From Glossina fuscipes (taxonomy: Eukaryota > Arthropoda > Insecta > Diptera > Glossinidae), in assembly GCF_014805625.2 (NCBI RefSeq), contig NW_024003747.1, forward strand, positions 409,409-473,408: a stretch of 64,000 nucleotides of DNA. Reading direction: 5' to 3'. This document shows, piece after piece, positions 20,291 to 33,730 of this stretch. The notes under the pieces are model-generated. The model was not told where the DNA came from. It worked only from the letters and a program-made list of their open reading frames with translations, and ran no database searches. How positions within the stretch are numbered: position 1 is the first letter of the stretch; each line of letters begins with the position of its first letter. A program made the position numbers and the translations under genes.

Positions 20291-23200
20291 AAAGAAATTA
20301 ATATAATATGGAAGTCATAAATATCAAGCTAGCTATTAAGAAAAGAAGAATTACTCAATTTAAACACAGAGTGATATAATGAATTCAACTTATTAAATTT
20401 TGTTCTATATTTCTATATATCAAATTTCAATTTTATGACCAATATGTTTTCAAATTCTACATTTGGTTTGTTTATTTATTTACTCGTCTGCCTCTTCGCT
20501 GCATTATTTGGTTATATCTACCCGACCGCACCAAACATTCACAAAAACGGTTGATATGAAACCCGACACGAAGCAATCTGGTACTATCAACCCAAATCGT
20601 TTCGTATGATAGGTTAATAACGACAATCGTGAACCTATCCAAGGTTTTTCAGCTAATACGAATGACACATTGATCCGATATGCTTGATTTTCGGGATTGA
20701 CGCGAATGAAAATTTTAAACAATAAGTTCATAAACAGATAAAGAGATCAATTTTCGGGATTTTATGTTTATTTCGACCGTCGCTTAAATTTTTTCGGTGC
20801 AAAAGCAAGAAAGACAAAATACTTTGATTAAAACAAATTGAAGTTTTTATTATACTGTTATTTTCCATCAATATTTTATTGTATGATTAGTTGCTTAGTT
20901 GCTAGCTTGGTTAGTTAACGAATTCATTAAGCAGCACAGACCATTACGGTTTTAATCTTATTAAAAGCTTCTGTATATATGCTGTTAACCTTAAGTCTAA
21001 AAATTATGTCTTATAGATTAATTTTACTTATGGTTTGCGTTAAATATTAGTATTTTATTTCTTAAGCCACCGAATTTAATTAATTTTAATGTAATAAGTA
21101 ATACTCTTATTTGATAATGAATATTTTTAAACATAGTTATCATAATCTTAATATAAACGCACATCTCGTCATTAAATGAAGCTGCATATAATGTGTTGCA
21201 TAAGAGTACGCAGTTTTTTTTCAACATAACCAAAAAAAAAAAAATCTGTGTATTTTGCAATTAAAACCTATAAAGCCCTATGTTCATTCTATCAACTCTG
21301 CCACTTAATATCGACTCTTCTATTCTAAACATAAACAAGTAATAAAACTGTAATCGGGAAAGGCCCACCATTAACTGCCCTACACGACATTACCTAATAC
21401 AATCGTCCATTCATTTTCGCGACAATGCACTAAAATTACATCTTGTTTTCATGTAAAGATGTACATTTAATTTTGTTCAAATTAAGTAAATTTAAGTTTT
21501 ATGTTAAAACTTTATTTTTCTTCATCTATTTTCGTCACAAAAAATCCCAAATTAGACTTTGTAACCATATAAACCCTTACTTTTCATAAGAAAGCTTATA
21601 TAAGGTGGGGCCTACAAAATGAATTTATGTGGTACAAATACACTTTTTTGAGTTAGTACCAATTCCAAAACCAATTTTTAGGACGAAATATTAAAAACAA
21701 AACCTTTTTGTTACATCAAGGTTAAGTTTTTGTAGGAAAGATTATGTGGGAGCGCAACCCATCCAAATATTTCGCATTATTATAGTAAAGAAGTGCCGGC
21801 AAAAGTGGTCTGATTCAATCCATTTCCAAAATGGATTAAACGATCAATGTACCAAATTTTGTCCAACCATCTCAAAAACTCCGATGGAGCGCAACACGCG
21901 AGAACAGACACCGCAAAGCAGGGTAAATTTAAATTGATAAATCCATCAGTAAAGTGAAAAATAGGTCTACGTTAACTCCTCGCGGATGTTGTATACAACT
22001 TCACATAGTATACCATAAGTAACAGAGAATATAAAAAGTCAGTGTTTAGAGGATATTATTTACTGGTTTTTATAAGCATTTTTATAAATTTTACTTTAAT
22101 ATAATTAAGGGAATTACATAACAGGTGCTTACAAAGTGAAATTAACACTTTATGCCCACCACGAAAAATATATATTTACTAATTTTTCCTTTCTGCATGT
22201 CACGCCTGGAATTATATATAATGGAATAGACAATGGTCCCTAAGCCAGTGTAGCTTCGATTTCGGAGAAAATATGGAAACAATTTTCGGTTAATATACAT
22301 ATTTTAAGCTTCACGAGGAAAGTAGTCTCTTCAGAACAATTAAAAGCCAATGAAATACAACGTTGAAAATTCGAAGGTGTTACTGCCATTAATTTGGGTC
22401 TAAGATTTAGTATAAATGCTTGTATCGTTAAGCAACAGTTTGATTCAGAAATAGTCCCAGAAATAACAAAAGACCATGGCATTTTATATCTACAATTTTT
22501 TTTACGGGTGTTATGATTTGCTTCAAACGGAATCTAACCATCATACTTGTTATAATGAAATCAGGATTTCTGCCTTAAATAAAAAAAGAATGCATGTATT
22601 TTCAATTAGAAAAACCAACTAAGGGCTTATATAAGTAAGAATAATTATATAATAATATAAGCTATGTGCTCTAGGAAGTATAAAAATTAGAGGATACAGG
22701 AAAACATGGTAGTGGTTCACATTGTTAGGGAGTGTGGACCGAGAAACAAGTTAGACAACGTTTAGACTCTACCATTTTATATTTCTATTAATGATGTCTT
22801 TTTAAACTTTTTTTATACGTATAAATACTTTAATACAACTTTGCATCCCATGAAGATATCTCCAAAAACTTGTGATCTACATGCAAGATAATTTTAACAT
22901 TCAGTTCAAAAGTGGTTCCAGTTAGTTTACTAACATGTGCTAAGATTTAATGTCGAATTTTTTTCCAATTTACTTTAACATATATCAGCGTGCTCTTCAT
23001 TCAATTACGAATAAATTAGAAATAAGTTGCAATTAATATTTTATCCTTGATTGCAGACGTATCAATAACCCGATTGGAATTGTATTTAACTTTGCATTTT
23101 TAATCGATTTCTAATCTTGTTTGCTAAATTTTAGCTGCCTACCTTCATTTCTACGACTGTGGCAAATCGACAAAGATAAGTGATCAAAATGATCCTTGAT

Positions 23201-24726
23201 GATAGAAATAGGTATCTCGAAAACAACGCTAGGCAGAAAAATATTATTTATAAGTATGTGTAGGTTTTTTTCTTACAAGTCAGCAAAAAATCTTGGAATA
23301 TTACCTGCGGAATTATAAACTTTTTAAAGATCGGAAATTAAAAATGATCAAACTCAGGACCAGAGTCGGTAGTTCTAGTGTTAAGATCTTTTAAGCTCTT
23401 TTTTAGTTTCAAATACGTTAGAGTTTTTCATAACGTTCTATGTTCATTCCAAATGTGATATTTAAATAAAAATTGTTTTCATCTTCACATTATTTAAATT
23501 ATAATTTGTTATATTTTTGTTTGTTTTCACTTTTAATTTTTTTAATTTTTATCCTTTTTGTCGTTTTAACTAGTTACATTATTTATTTTCTAAAAATTTC
23601 TTTTCATTTTTGCCTAGACTTTTCCTTACTCTCCTCGTTCGCTTAATTTTGTGTTTTCAACGATTTAAACACCGATTATGGCTTTGAGAAAATGTGTGAA
23701 AATAATCAATTAGGAATTATTATATTTATACATTGGTTTATGATCGCTTTGTAAAAATGAAAATTTTAAAAAAGTTTCAGTGGATATTCGAAGCTAAGTT
23801 CTTAAATTTAGTTTACCATTTATATATTTATGACAAGAATGGATTCGATGCCACTGTCTCCATCTTTACCCACGACATATTATTATTATTCTGTAAATAA
23901 ATGGAAAGCATAACGGGAAATAATAACATTTTTTACTGTTGATATTAATTTATTAAGAGCATGCACTCTTTATTTATCACCTAAACATTTTATATTTTAT
24001 TTAATTATCGCCATAAAATAATTTGAAAATGCAAACAGTTAGGGAAATATTATCTTAGCATGCAAATAAATTTTTCGCTAAACAGGATTTTTTGCTAAAT
24101 TGTTTAGTGCTTCTTTAATAATTGACTTATCAAATGAAGTTTAAAAGCATTTATTGTTTACCATTTTATTTAAGAGTCCAAGCTTCCGCTGATGGCTATA
24201 AGATATCAAACAAAATAATTCAGTCATATGCTTAGTTAAGAATTTCAAAAAATATTAATGTAGCGTTTAACTGAGTCATCCGAAATACATTATTAAAGAA
24301 TTAATCGATGAATTCACTAATCAGAAAAAATGGCTACCAGTAGATATTTGTAACGAAGCTACACAGCCGTTTTTTTTATTAGTTGATAAGCTCGTTACAT
24401 ATTAGGATAACACCTTTTTCGGAAAGCTAATGAATTTGAGTTGCCTGAAATTAGAAATTGATACAGATAAGATTACCGGCACATTAGATTAAATAATTAT
24501 AACTGCTGGAAAAGTATTTATGTAATAAGTCTAGATTAATTGCAAATCATGTCTAAATGAAAGATGCTTTTAACACTTCATAACCATTCGGAGAGTAGTT
24601 TGCCTTCCTTCTCAACTAGCAACCATTTGGCCTTGTATCCACGATTTGTTCTATAAGGAAGAATGTGGATTTTCATTATTTCAAATGCAGTAATTGTATT
24701 TATTTATGATTAAAAACAATCTTCAT
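20291..24726. other. AT-rich stretch, no gene seen
   Basis: Long AT-rich DNA with only short frames. A slightly less AT-rich patch lies at 20510-20790 (TTTTCGGGATT occurs twice, at about 20688 and 20750), with a 75-codon minus frame of unknown nature. I see no splice-linked exons, repeats of note or RNA genes. Confidence 0.45.
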
Positions 24727-24801
24727 CCGCTTGAGCAGCCGAGTAGGCAAAGGTTCACGACTAACAACTCAATGGTCGCGGGTTCAAATTTCAAGTGCGC
24801 T
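24727..24801 (+). other. tRNA-like sequence (possible SINE head or tRNA pseudogene)
   Basis: The segment contains AGCCGAGTAGGCAAAGG at 24738-24754, resembling the A-box/D-arm of a Ser/Leu-type tRNA, and GTCGCGGGTTCAAATTTC at about 24775-24792, resembling the B-box/T-loop (GGTTCAAATCC). The stems expected of a working tRNA do not pair well: the T-stem is poor and the acceptor arms match only in part. It is therefore more likely a decayed tRNA copy or the Pol III head of a SINE than an active tRNA gene. The spacing between boxes is about that of a tRNA. Confidence 0.3.
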
Positions 24802-25608
24802 AAACTTTTCAGTGTATGCGAATATATAATCAAAGTTATCGGACAGTCTTTAAATCCATACTTAATAAATGTATTTATATAAATTAAAGAACAATCTAAA
24901 GTTTTTCGGCATCCGTTTTCATAATAAAGAAAAGAAAGAAATTTTTACAATATGACCAAAATTATTTTGATTATCAGCTGCATATGGATAGTTAAGCCTT
25001 ACGGGTGTGTTATTGCTACAAATCCACTCATCATTGGAGGTAGTAGAAAGAAGAAGATACTGAATACTATCAAAACACAAGGTCTTTGAGAGCTCATCCA
25101 CTCTTCTATTGGAGGTGCAACATTATCTAAATGTAGAAGAATATTAAATATTGGCAGCGGAGAACCTAATCTCTTACATTTTCTAAAAAGATGATTATTC
25201 TAACACAATAAACGGTGCAAACGTAGTGGGATTGAAAGTCATATCTTTTTTTTTTTAAATAGGAGCCAAACTGAAAAATTGCCACTTAAAATTAACAATG
25301 AGCGCCTTGTAATTTTTTATTAACTTATTTAATTTTGTAATTATAAAAATCATATCCGCGCATAGTTACATACTTTAAGTGTTTTATAATGTTCATGTGT
25401 GTTTCAAAATGAATGTAACATTGGAGAAATAAAATTAGATCACTAAGTCAACGGTTACAAAAAACCTCGTGAACAAAGGAAGAAAACATCGATCATTGCC
25501 AATAAACACTTATAAATGATTCAAGTCAGTTATTGATAACTGATTTGAGTACGGCGATTAAGTCAATGCAGCAGTTTATATGTGACATTAGAAATATGTG
25601 AGCGTTAA
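24802..25608. other. AT-rich stretch, no gene seen
   Basis: Nothing recognisable. A poly-T run lies at 25246-25257. Confidence 0.45.
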
Positions 25609-25926
25609 TTGGCATGTAAACATATATATTGCGGCTTTCGCAACGCTAGACATATTCTTTCTTTGTATGTTCTAAAGCTTAAATTATTATCAAATATTAT
25701 GCCAAGACGTTGTATAGATTCAACGCATCCAACATGGGTTCAATACATTTTATATAATTTCGTATTAACATTCACGACATTATTAAAAAAAAGAACAGTT
25801 CTGGATGTGTTAGCGTTTATAGAGAGAGGATGGTTGAGGAAATTCAGAATTGACGAAAGTATTATTAATAGATACGAACAGCTTGCGGTTGAGTGGGTAA
25901 GATTACATGCACTTCTAAGAAGCTAA
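25609..25926 (+). CDS. unrecognised 105-codon open frame
   Basis: It is open from ATG to TAA, with a protein-like second half (RTVLDVLAFIERGWLRKFRI, then YEQLAVEWVRLHALL) containing amphipathic helix-like segments. It matches no family I know, and I see no splice partners, initiator context or paralogue in the window. In AT-rich DNA a frame of this length can occur by chance. It could be a decayed element fragment or a host exon; the call is tentative. Confidence 0.18.
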   Translation: MACKHIYCGFRNARHILSLYVLKLKLLSNIMPRRCIDSTHPTWVQYILYNFVLTFTTLLKKRTVLDVLAFIERGWLRKFRIDESIINRYEQLAVEWVRLHALLRS

Positions 25927-28559
25927 AATTTTATTTCGTGAAAGGCTTTCAAATTCAGGCAGACAAGGGCACATATTTTATTACCAATTAAGACTTTCTA
26001 CGAACGCGGTATGCAAATGGGCGTCGGTTGTACAAAGGAAACTCCATATGCTGTTTAATAATATACTCTACAATTTTGGAAAAGGATGACAAAAGTTGTT
26101 CAACGCTAAGTAATATTTTAGTGTCAATATTGGTCCAGTAATGTGAGATCAGTGGAAATAAAGTTCAAATAATTTAACAAAAATTTCATCGACGTCTACA
26201 ACGCCTTTTTACAAGATAGTTATTGGTTTCGTAGTCATGCATCAAGGGCAGTAGTCCTTTTTTTTATCGTAGAATCTCCCATATATTTTTTGGAATCACG
26301 TCACAAACAGGACTTTAGACTAGCAACGTTTTCCTTAACACACAGAAGATTTAACCAGGTTATATATATCTGTTAACACACATTATTTTTATGCCAAGTA
26401 AAGTGTTGATAGGATACACCTTTAAGCCAGCGCAAGCCCACTCTGCCCCGGGAGTGAACCCATAAATCGTGATATAGTAGGCACTAGTAACTGATTTCGA
26501 AATAAATTTAGATCATGGAAAGCCTATTTAAGAAATTGAGTTGAATATTTGCAGCATTAAAAGTACGCAAGGGAAGAATTGAATAGTATTCCATAAGGCA
26601 TGCAGATTTAAATTGAAGATTGAAGCGAGTTGGTAAGAGGTTATGCCTGTAGATGAAGTCATTGCAGTAATTAAGCCAATCGTGATGGGAAGAATGGGAT
26701 GAATGAAAAAACGATAATCAGACTCACTTACTATAACAACTTTATTATAAACAGTGTAAACAAATCCAAACGTTCTATTTTGAGTCCATTTTTCGTCTGG
26801 GATAGTAAATTGTGCCGGAGTCAGAAATGTAACTATAGAGCAATTCTGTAGTCAAAGCCTTCCAAATTTTCTTAAGCATACGTTTTAATACTAGCCCAAA
26901 CTTTGAACTTTTGCACATGTAGATAATCAGCGCCTTCACCCAACTTCCAGACACACGTTTGTGTTTTGAATAAATAATTTGTAGAAGCTAACATCATGGC
27001 TTCCGCAGTTTGGATAAAATCAAGCTGGGTGTTCCGATAAGATTGACAGCCGTGCCGATGCGTAGATTATATTAAAAGTATGGCAACTCTGCCATGACTG
27101 TTTACAAAATGATCAATACACATCCGACTTTTCTATTTTATGTATAAGAATCTACGTATACCATCGCTAGCTCATCGTCTGTACAAGCAATAAAAAAATA
27201 ATAAACCCGCCCCCTCCACATTCATTATTTTCGTTGCCGATTTTGGTTTTGTTGGAAACGTTTCTGCTACTTTTCATGTCGCTACCGCGACGCTTGCATA
27301 TAAATCATTTTATTTAGGTTGCTGATCGAAATAACAACTATTTTTGCCCAGACTTACAACGGGAAGGGCAAAAATATGATAGACTAAGAATAAAACAAAA
27401 AACTGAAAATAATATGGACATGAACAATCCATAAAGGGGAGTGTCCAAAAAATAACGTTGTGTAAAAACAAAAATAAGTAGTGCAAGTAAATAAAACTGT
27501 AAGATCAGAGTAAAAAAAAATAAAACAACGTTAATAATGTAAGAGAAAGAGAAGCTCAAGTTGACATGACAAAGAAGAAGTGTGTGGGATAGAAGCATGA
27601 AAAATTATAACGTACCGTAAAAGGAAGGAAAAAAGAAAACGTATGGAAAGAACAAATGCAAAAATAAGCATATTTGTATTGACACTAGACTGTTATTAAA
27701 GTTGGAGAAGTTGGAAAACCAACAACTATGCCCTTAGATCCTAAGTAATGGTTGTAGTTGTTGCTCCCATTAAAACTTTGTCTGATTGTAATACCGTAGT
27801 TAATTTTTTTGTCTTGCTTTCAGGAGTCTGCGAACTTTGTTGTTGTTGTTGATAAATATCCTGAACACAATAAGTGCTGACGTTTTACATACCTTCATCC
27901 CTATCGTTGACAGTCATTTTGACGCAAAATTTTGTGCCATTGGAAAAAGGAATGTAAAAAGTTGAAATTTGGCATAAGCATTCCTTGGTCGATGCAGAAC
28001 CCAAAGTTAAAAAATGATTGTTGTCACTTATACGACCGTTAGATTAGAAAATGAGACAGCCTAGAAAAGCGCTTTTTTCATATTTTCATTTATTATTTAC
28101 GGTCCCGTGAAGGTATATCCGAACATCAGTTACCTAATATGTTTGCCAAAACCACCCGCATGTACAACCCATATAAACCACGTAATATAAACCATCTCCA
28201 TAAATAGTCCCCATCGGTTTAACAATACGTTCACAATTAACGATAAAATTTTATTTCGAATTTTTTCAGTACAACGGCAACTCTGTACAAGCGCTGTGGT
28301 CATATTTTTCTCTTTGTGCAAAAAAATTTTGCAATTTCTTCTTTATTGCTCTATACGTTTTTAAAAGTGTTCATATTTACTAAAATATATTGAACTTTTT
28401 GTGTGTTTATTGCTAAAACTGATCATCGCGGATACCGTTTCATTAAATCCAAAAAAAAAAAGTTGAAAACATTTCACATTATCCTCAGTAGTTTCCCAAA
28501 CCTTTTCAAGTGAGTGGTTATTTCCAAATTTATTAAATAAGAGACAACCATTAGGCATA
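25927..28559. other. no gene seen; includes the leader of the I element near its right end
   Basis: AT-rich sequence with a few short frames of biased composition. A (TTG)n run is at 27839-27853. The last few hundred bases should contain the 5' untranslated region and internal promoter of the I-type element whose ORF1 starts at 28560, but I could not fix the 5' boundary because no target duplication of the sequence after the (TAA)5 tail was found. Confidence 0.45.
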
Positions 28560-29889
28560 ATGGCCCCGGGTTCGCCTGATATAAACTCAAATAGATTTCA
28601 TCTATTAGCAGACGTATCCCCTCAAAGAAAAAAAAATTAAAAATTCCGAATTTCCGGTGTTGCCAACCAGTAGCATCGTTCCTATCGACAAAAAATATGT
28701 TGTGATATCTCCAACTGATCCCTCCATAACAATTTCGCAATTCAGCCCTTTCGCTATTAAAAGAGCACTAGATTGCATTACAACGCATATAGACTCTATA
28801 TCGATTTTACGCGACGGAAATTTACTTGCCCTGGCTGGGAATCCGAGCGCAACCGAAAAGCTCATAAAGTCTAAATCATTAGCCAATTTGTGCGCTATAT
28901 CCGCTAAGCTGCATGATAAACTGAACTCGGTTAAAGGCGTAGTTTATGCCCCATGCTTAAAGCATGTGCCGGAAGATGAAATTGTGCGCGTAACGGACAG
29001 TCAAGGTGTGACTGAAGTCTACAAATTCACCAAATTAAATGACGATGGAAAAACCCGCTCTCCTACAGGAAGAATTATTTTGTCTTTTGATCGCTATCGG
29101 CTACCGGCAACGGTTGATGTAGCTTGGTACATATGTAAAGTAGAACTCTACATTCCAAATCCCATGAGGTGTAAAAATTGCCAACGCCTGGGCCATACGG
29201 CAAAAAGATGCACCAGTCCTCCATCCTGTGCTAACTGTGGTCTTCCTCCACATCCTGAAAACTATACGCGTAGCTTCTGCTTAAATTGCAATGATCAACA
29301 CTCTGCGTTAGACAAACAATGCCCACGTTTTATACAAATGCGTGAAATTCTAAAAATCAAAACAGAAAATTACTGTAGCGTGGGTGAAGCGCGACGCAAA
29401 TACCGCGAAAGAAATCCATCTGTAGCCCAAGGAATTGGAAAAAGTAATACCTACGCTGCTGTTGCCTCGCAAATCGTGCATAGTAAGCCTTTAACTCAAA
29501 CTCTTTCTAATGAAAAACGTGTTCCACCATTAACCAAATATTATATTGGGAAACCAGTTACACCACCCGCCAAAGATAATATTGAAAAAACCAAAGCAAC
29601 ACCAAATATTGAAAAAATTAAAACAACAACATATATGTTAAAATCTAATATACTAAATTCTCCAGAATCTCCAGCTATCAACTTTACTCAACAACTTACA
29701 AGTGGTAATGAATCCATTCTTTCATCCATTAATCAACCTTCAACTTCAAATTATTCACGTGCGCCCACTCGTTGCGCTTCAAATATACCAAACCACCTAA
29801 GTGCAGATTATTCAGCTGGTAAGAATAAATCATTCACGAAAAATTCCTATAGCGACCTTCTCGACGGAGACGCAGACACGTTAACTTAA
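28560..29889 (+). pseudogene. I-element ORF1 (Gag-like, CCHC knuckles), one frameshift
   Basis: The likely start is the ATG at 28560 (MAPGSPDINSNRFHLLADVS). One extra A in the A-run at about 28628-28636 shifts the frame into a TAA at 28638. The remaining frame is open to 29889 and encodes about 410 residues. It includes MRCKNCQRLGHTAKRC and PSCANCGLPPHPENY with LNCNDQHSALDKQCPRF, three CCHC-type knuckles as in the Drosophila I factor ORF1. The total length of about 440 residues fits the family. The protein binds element RNA and forms the particle. Apart from the A-run it looks intact, and slippage on the homopolymer (or a sequencing error) is a simple explanation. It is followed after 21 bases by ORF2. 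Confidence 0.85.
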
Positions 29890-29910
29890 CCTTAATTCCA
29901 CTCTGCTTCC

Positions 29911-32900
29911 ATGTCATTACAATTAAATAAAGTTTTTGAAATTCTACAATGGAACATTAAGGGACTTATTAATAATTTTGATGAACTCCGTACACTCATA
30001 AGTGATTTTAATCCAACCTTTTTATCACTTCAAGAAACCCATTGTAGAAGCTCTTTTAATCCTATTCCACCCAAATCATATACTGGATACTTCACGAATG
30101 CTGATCAAAATTCATATTCCAAACAAGGAGTTGGTGTTTTTATAAAATCAAATATACCTCACAAACGCATAAATTTTAGCTCAAACACACAAGCCGTAGC
30201 GATACAAATAATGTTAAACATAAAATTTACAGTGCTTTCGCTTTATATCCCACCTTCGCAATCATTTTTTCAGCAAGAACTCTACAATTTATTCTCCGTA
30301 TTCTCCACCCCATTAATTATATGCGGCGATTTTAATAGTTGGAATACCATCTGGGGCTCAACAATGAACAATACTCGCGGTACTGTTTTAGAAAAGGCCG
30401 TCATTCAAAACCATCTCTGCATTTTAAATGATGGAAAACCAACGCACTTTTCAACTCATCATACATTTTCACAGATTGATTTAACTTGTTGCTTTCCCTC
30501 ACTTCTTCCTTTGGTTTCCTTATCTATTTCTAATGATCTAGATAATAGCGATCACTTTCCAATCATAATCGATCTTAAACTTTGATCGTCCTCTGTTACT
30601 CCAGCAAAACAGGCCAAATTCCTCCTAGATAAAGCGGATTGGATCAACTACTCCAAACAGGTGGAGTCATTTTTGAATTCAAAGCCATTTAACGGGAACT
30701 GCAACCATGATGCTGCTATTATGTTTAAAGCCATTCGCACGGCGGCTCATCTTTCTATTCCTTAATCCAATACCTCTTTTAAACGAGCTAGGGTTCCTTG
30801 GTGGAACAACACGCTTTCGTTTCTGAGGAAAAATAAAATGGATCTATTGCACCGCTTTAAGAGATGTCCTGATAAGGATCATTTGTTATTATACAAAAAG
30901 GCCAATGCTCTATTCAGGAAGGAACTGCGAAAATCAAAGGCACTTAGTTTCGAACTTTTCTCGAGACGAATTCACAGAAATACATCAATGAAAGTTGTCT
31001 GGAACATAATCAACAGACTTAATGGGACTTCAAACCTGAACGAAATTTCTGCCATCTGCACTCCCAATGGAACTTTAACTGACGTAGATGAGATTTCTAA
31101 TTACTTGGGAAAAGTGTGGTGCGAATACTCCTCTGACAGCAACTTCTCCAGGGCTTTCATCGAAAATAAATATCTCTTTCAAATAATATCGATAGATGTG
31201 CCATGTTCCTGGAAAATTGCGTATCTACCTCAGAACTTGGAAGTTGTCTCTCCAATTTGAAGGGGAAGACACCTGGTCTAGACCGCATCTCATACCAAAT
31301 AATCAGCGCTATGTCTAAGTCTAGTAAAAAGAAATTACTGGACCTATATAATACGGTATTTTTGACTGACCATATACCCTACATGTGGAAACTGGCAACA
31401 GTTGTTCCAATTCCAAAGTCAAAAAATGTCTCCATCGCATCAGATTATCGCCCAATTTCTCTTTTACCTTGCCTCTCTAAGGTATTAGAGAAGATTATGG
31501 CATCTAGATTATCTTGGTTTCTTGAATCCAAGAACCTGATAACAAAGCAACAAGTTGGTTTCAAGCGGGGTAGAGGGTGCATCGACACTCTGTTACATAT
31601 TGATTATTTCACAAGCAAAGCAATTTCCGAACGAAATCAACAACAACAATTCAACAGTAACAATTCTCTCAATTGATTTCGAAAAAGCATTTGACAGAGT
31701 TGGTGTTCATGTTATTTTAAAACTCTTGAAATCATGGAATGTTGGACCCAAATTCTTCAACTACATCAAATCATTCATGTCGCATCGGCGGTTCAAAGTT
31801 AGAATCAACAATCATCTTTCTGATTCCTTTCCGCTAATGAATGGCATTCCGCAAGGATCTCCTCTCTCTGTCACGCTTTTCCAGATAGCTTTCAACGAAA
31901 TTAGCAAAATTCTTTATCGTGTACCAAGAGTGGAACATTGTCTCTACGCGGACGATGTATACACTTTTACAAAAGAAAAACACAACACGAAAGCAATGAA
32001 CATCCTCGAATCTTTTGCATGGGAGATCTCCACATGGGCAAACTCGTCAGAAGCTAAAATTTCTACACAAAAATCAAAAAAAATGCACATTTGTCGAAAA
32101 CAAATGTGCAATGCAGGAAACCTACTGATGCATATTAATGACTTACCAGTACTAAATGTGCAGACGTTCCATGTTCTCGGGCTCACGTTTTCAAACAATT
32201 ATCGTTGGAAAGCACACTGCCTTCGGTTAAAAAACTCCCTTTTAACAAGGGTAAATTTCATACAGTACGTTGCTTGGAGAAGCCATGCGCATATTAACAC
32301 TATCCCTTATCTTACCAAAATGCTTGTGTTAAGCAAGATTGAAATCGCTTTGATAATTTATGGCAATAGCTGCAAATATAATATCAACATCCTTAAACCG
32401 GTCTATCACCAAGCCGTCAGAGCAAGTTGTTATGCTTTTAGGACGACGCCCATAAATAATATTAAAATGGAAACTGGTCTCCCAACTTTAGAAAGTAGAC
32501 TTTATGAGTTAAAAGCCAAAGTAGTCCCGAAGCTTCTTAATTCAAACAAATCCATTCTCGGTGATGACGTAAGAAAGATTATTATTGCAAAGAAAATTCC
32601 AAAGTGACCATCTGCAATTGACTATTGTTTGTACGTCGTAAAGGAATTGAACATTCCCTTAAAAATTCTCCGCTCTTTTGGTGTTAAACCTCCATGGATT
32701 TTGAAAGACTGCTTTTTTGACATTTTGCTGTCTATGCACAAGAAGGAAGATACCTCAAATTACGTTTTCAGGAATCTAATAGCTGAAAAAACCCAAGTAT
32801 TGGAGAGTACTGTTTGGAATCTTTTATACACAGACGGCTCAAAATCTTCTGGTCTGCCTCCTGCTTGTGCCGTGGTTGATGCTATAGGGCGGGATCTTCT

Positions 32901-33636
32901 CAATCACATATTTCACGAAAGTACTTCAACTTTCACAACCGAAGCCAGAGCTATCCTTCACGCTGCGAACCTTGCCCATAAAAGCAAACTCAAAACCGTT
33001 ATTGTTACTGACAGTTTGTCTGTATTACAAGCTATTCGGAATCCTTCGACTTCGAGATGGAGTACCATCAACAAATTAAGAAATATAATTACAACACCCG
33101 ACGGAAAAATTAAATTGCTATGGACACTTAGTCATATCGGTTTATTGGGAAATAATCAGGCTGATCGAGCCGCAAAGAATTCTGCTTCTGCTCCTCTAAT
33201 TATGGATGATGTCATGGAAAAGTTGGATCTTCAAAGATACATTGGAAGAAAAGTTAAAGAGAAAATTGCAGAAGAAAATTTAAAATACCATCATCAACAC
33301 TACTCTTCCATTAACCCTCAATTAACTACACCTTTATATCCAACTAATGTTGAGAAAATGAAGTTCCAAACATTTTCGAGAATTCGCCTTGGTCATACAA
33401 TTGCAACTCACCAATGGATCTTGAAGAAGTCTTCCTCCCCAATCTGCAGTTGTGGACTACCTCTCACCATAAAGCACATTCTCTGTGACTGCCTTAACTT
33501 TTGTTTGGTTAGAAGTATTGCATTTGGAACGATTAACCCTTTGGACATTCTACAATCAGCTTCAGAACAGAATGTCAATTCAGTATATTACTATTTGAAT
33601 ACTACTAAGCTCATTATCCAATATCCATTTATTTAA
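29911..33636 (+). pseudogene. I-element ORF2 (endonuclease, RT, RNase H), few lesions
   Basis: The start is the ATG at 29911. Endonuclease: LQWNIKGLINNFDEL, LQETHCRS, CGDFNSWN and SDHFPI (residues about 10-220), with all key motifs present. RT: KGKTPGLDRISY, SDYRPISLLPCLSKVLE, LSIDFEKAFDRV, NGIPQGSPLS and LYADDVYTF (near 31945), active site intact. RNase H: LYTDGSKSSG, FTTEARAI, VTDSLSVLQAI and SHIGLLGNNQADRAAK, all four catalytic positions kept, then a C-terminal CSCGLPLTIKHILCDC. Lesions: TGA at 30583-30585, TAA at 30763-30765, a frameshift near 31180-31200, another near 31620-31670 and TGA at 32605-32607. It copies element RNA at a nicked target. As written it is not expressible in full. 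Confidence 0.9.
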
Positions 33637-33715
33637 ATTAGAGCCGATAGCCTGTGTTGCTAGTGCTCAATGTCTTTTTTTTAGTCTAAGAATTTATTTC
33701 ATTAGTCTAAAATTA

Positions 33716-33730
33716 TAATAATAATAATAA
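33716..33730 (+). repeat. (TAA)5 tail of the I element
   Basis: Five consecutive TAA units end the element, about 80 bases after the ORF2 stop. This is the diagnostic 3' terminus of the I clade. Confidence 0.9.

Larger units (their letters stand above)
28560..33730 (+). mobile_element. I-type non-LTR retrotransposon, nearly complete
   Basis: It has two reading frames in the I-clade arrangement: ORF1 with CCHC zinc knuckles, and ORF2 with endonuclease, RT and a C-terminal RNase H. It ends in five TAA units at 33716-33730, the hallmark of I elements, which end in TAA repeats rather than poly(A). The frames carry only about six lesions in 5 kb, far fewer than the other elements here, so it is a comparatively recent insertion. 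The 5' end is not resolved. No second copy is present in this window. Confidence 0.92.

Noticed and set aside
27338..27598. 86-codon minus-strand hydrophobic frame
   Set aside because: The same T-rich (on that strand) composition effect; no supporting feature.
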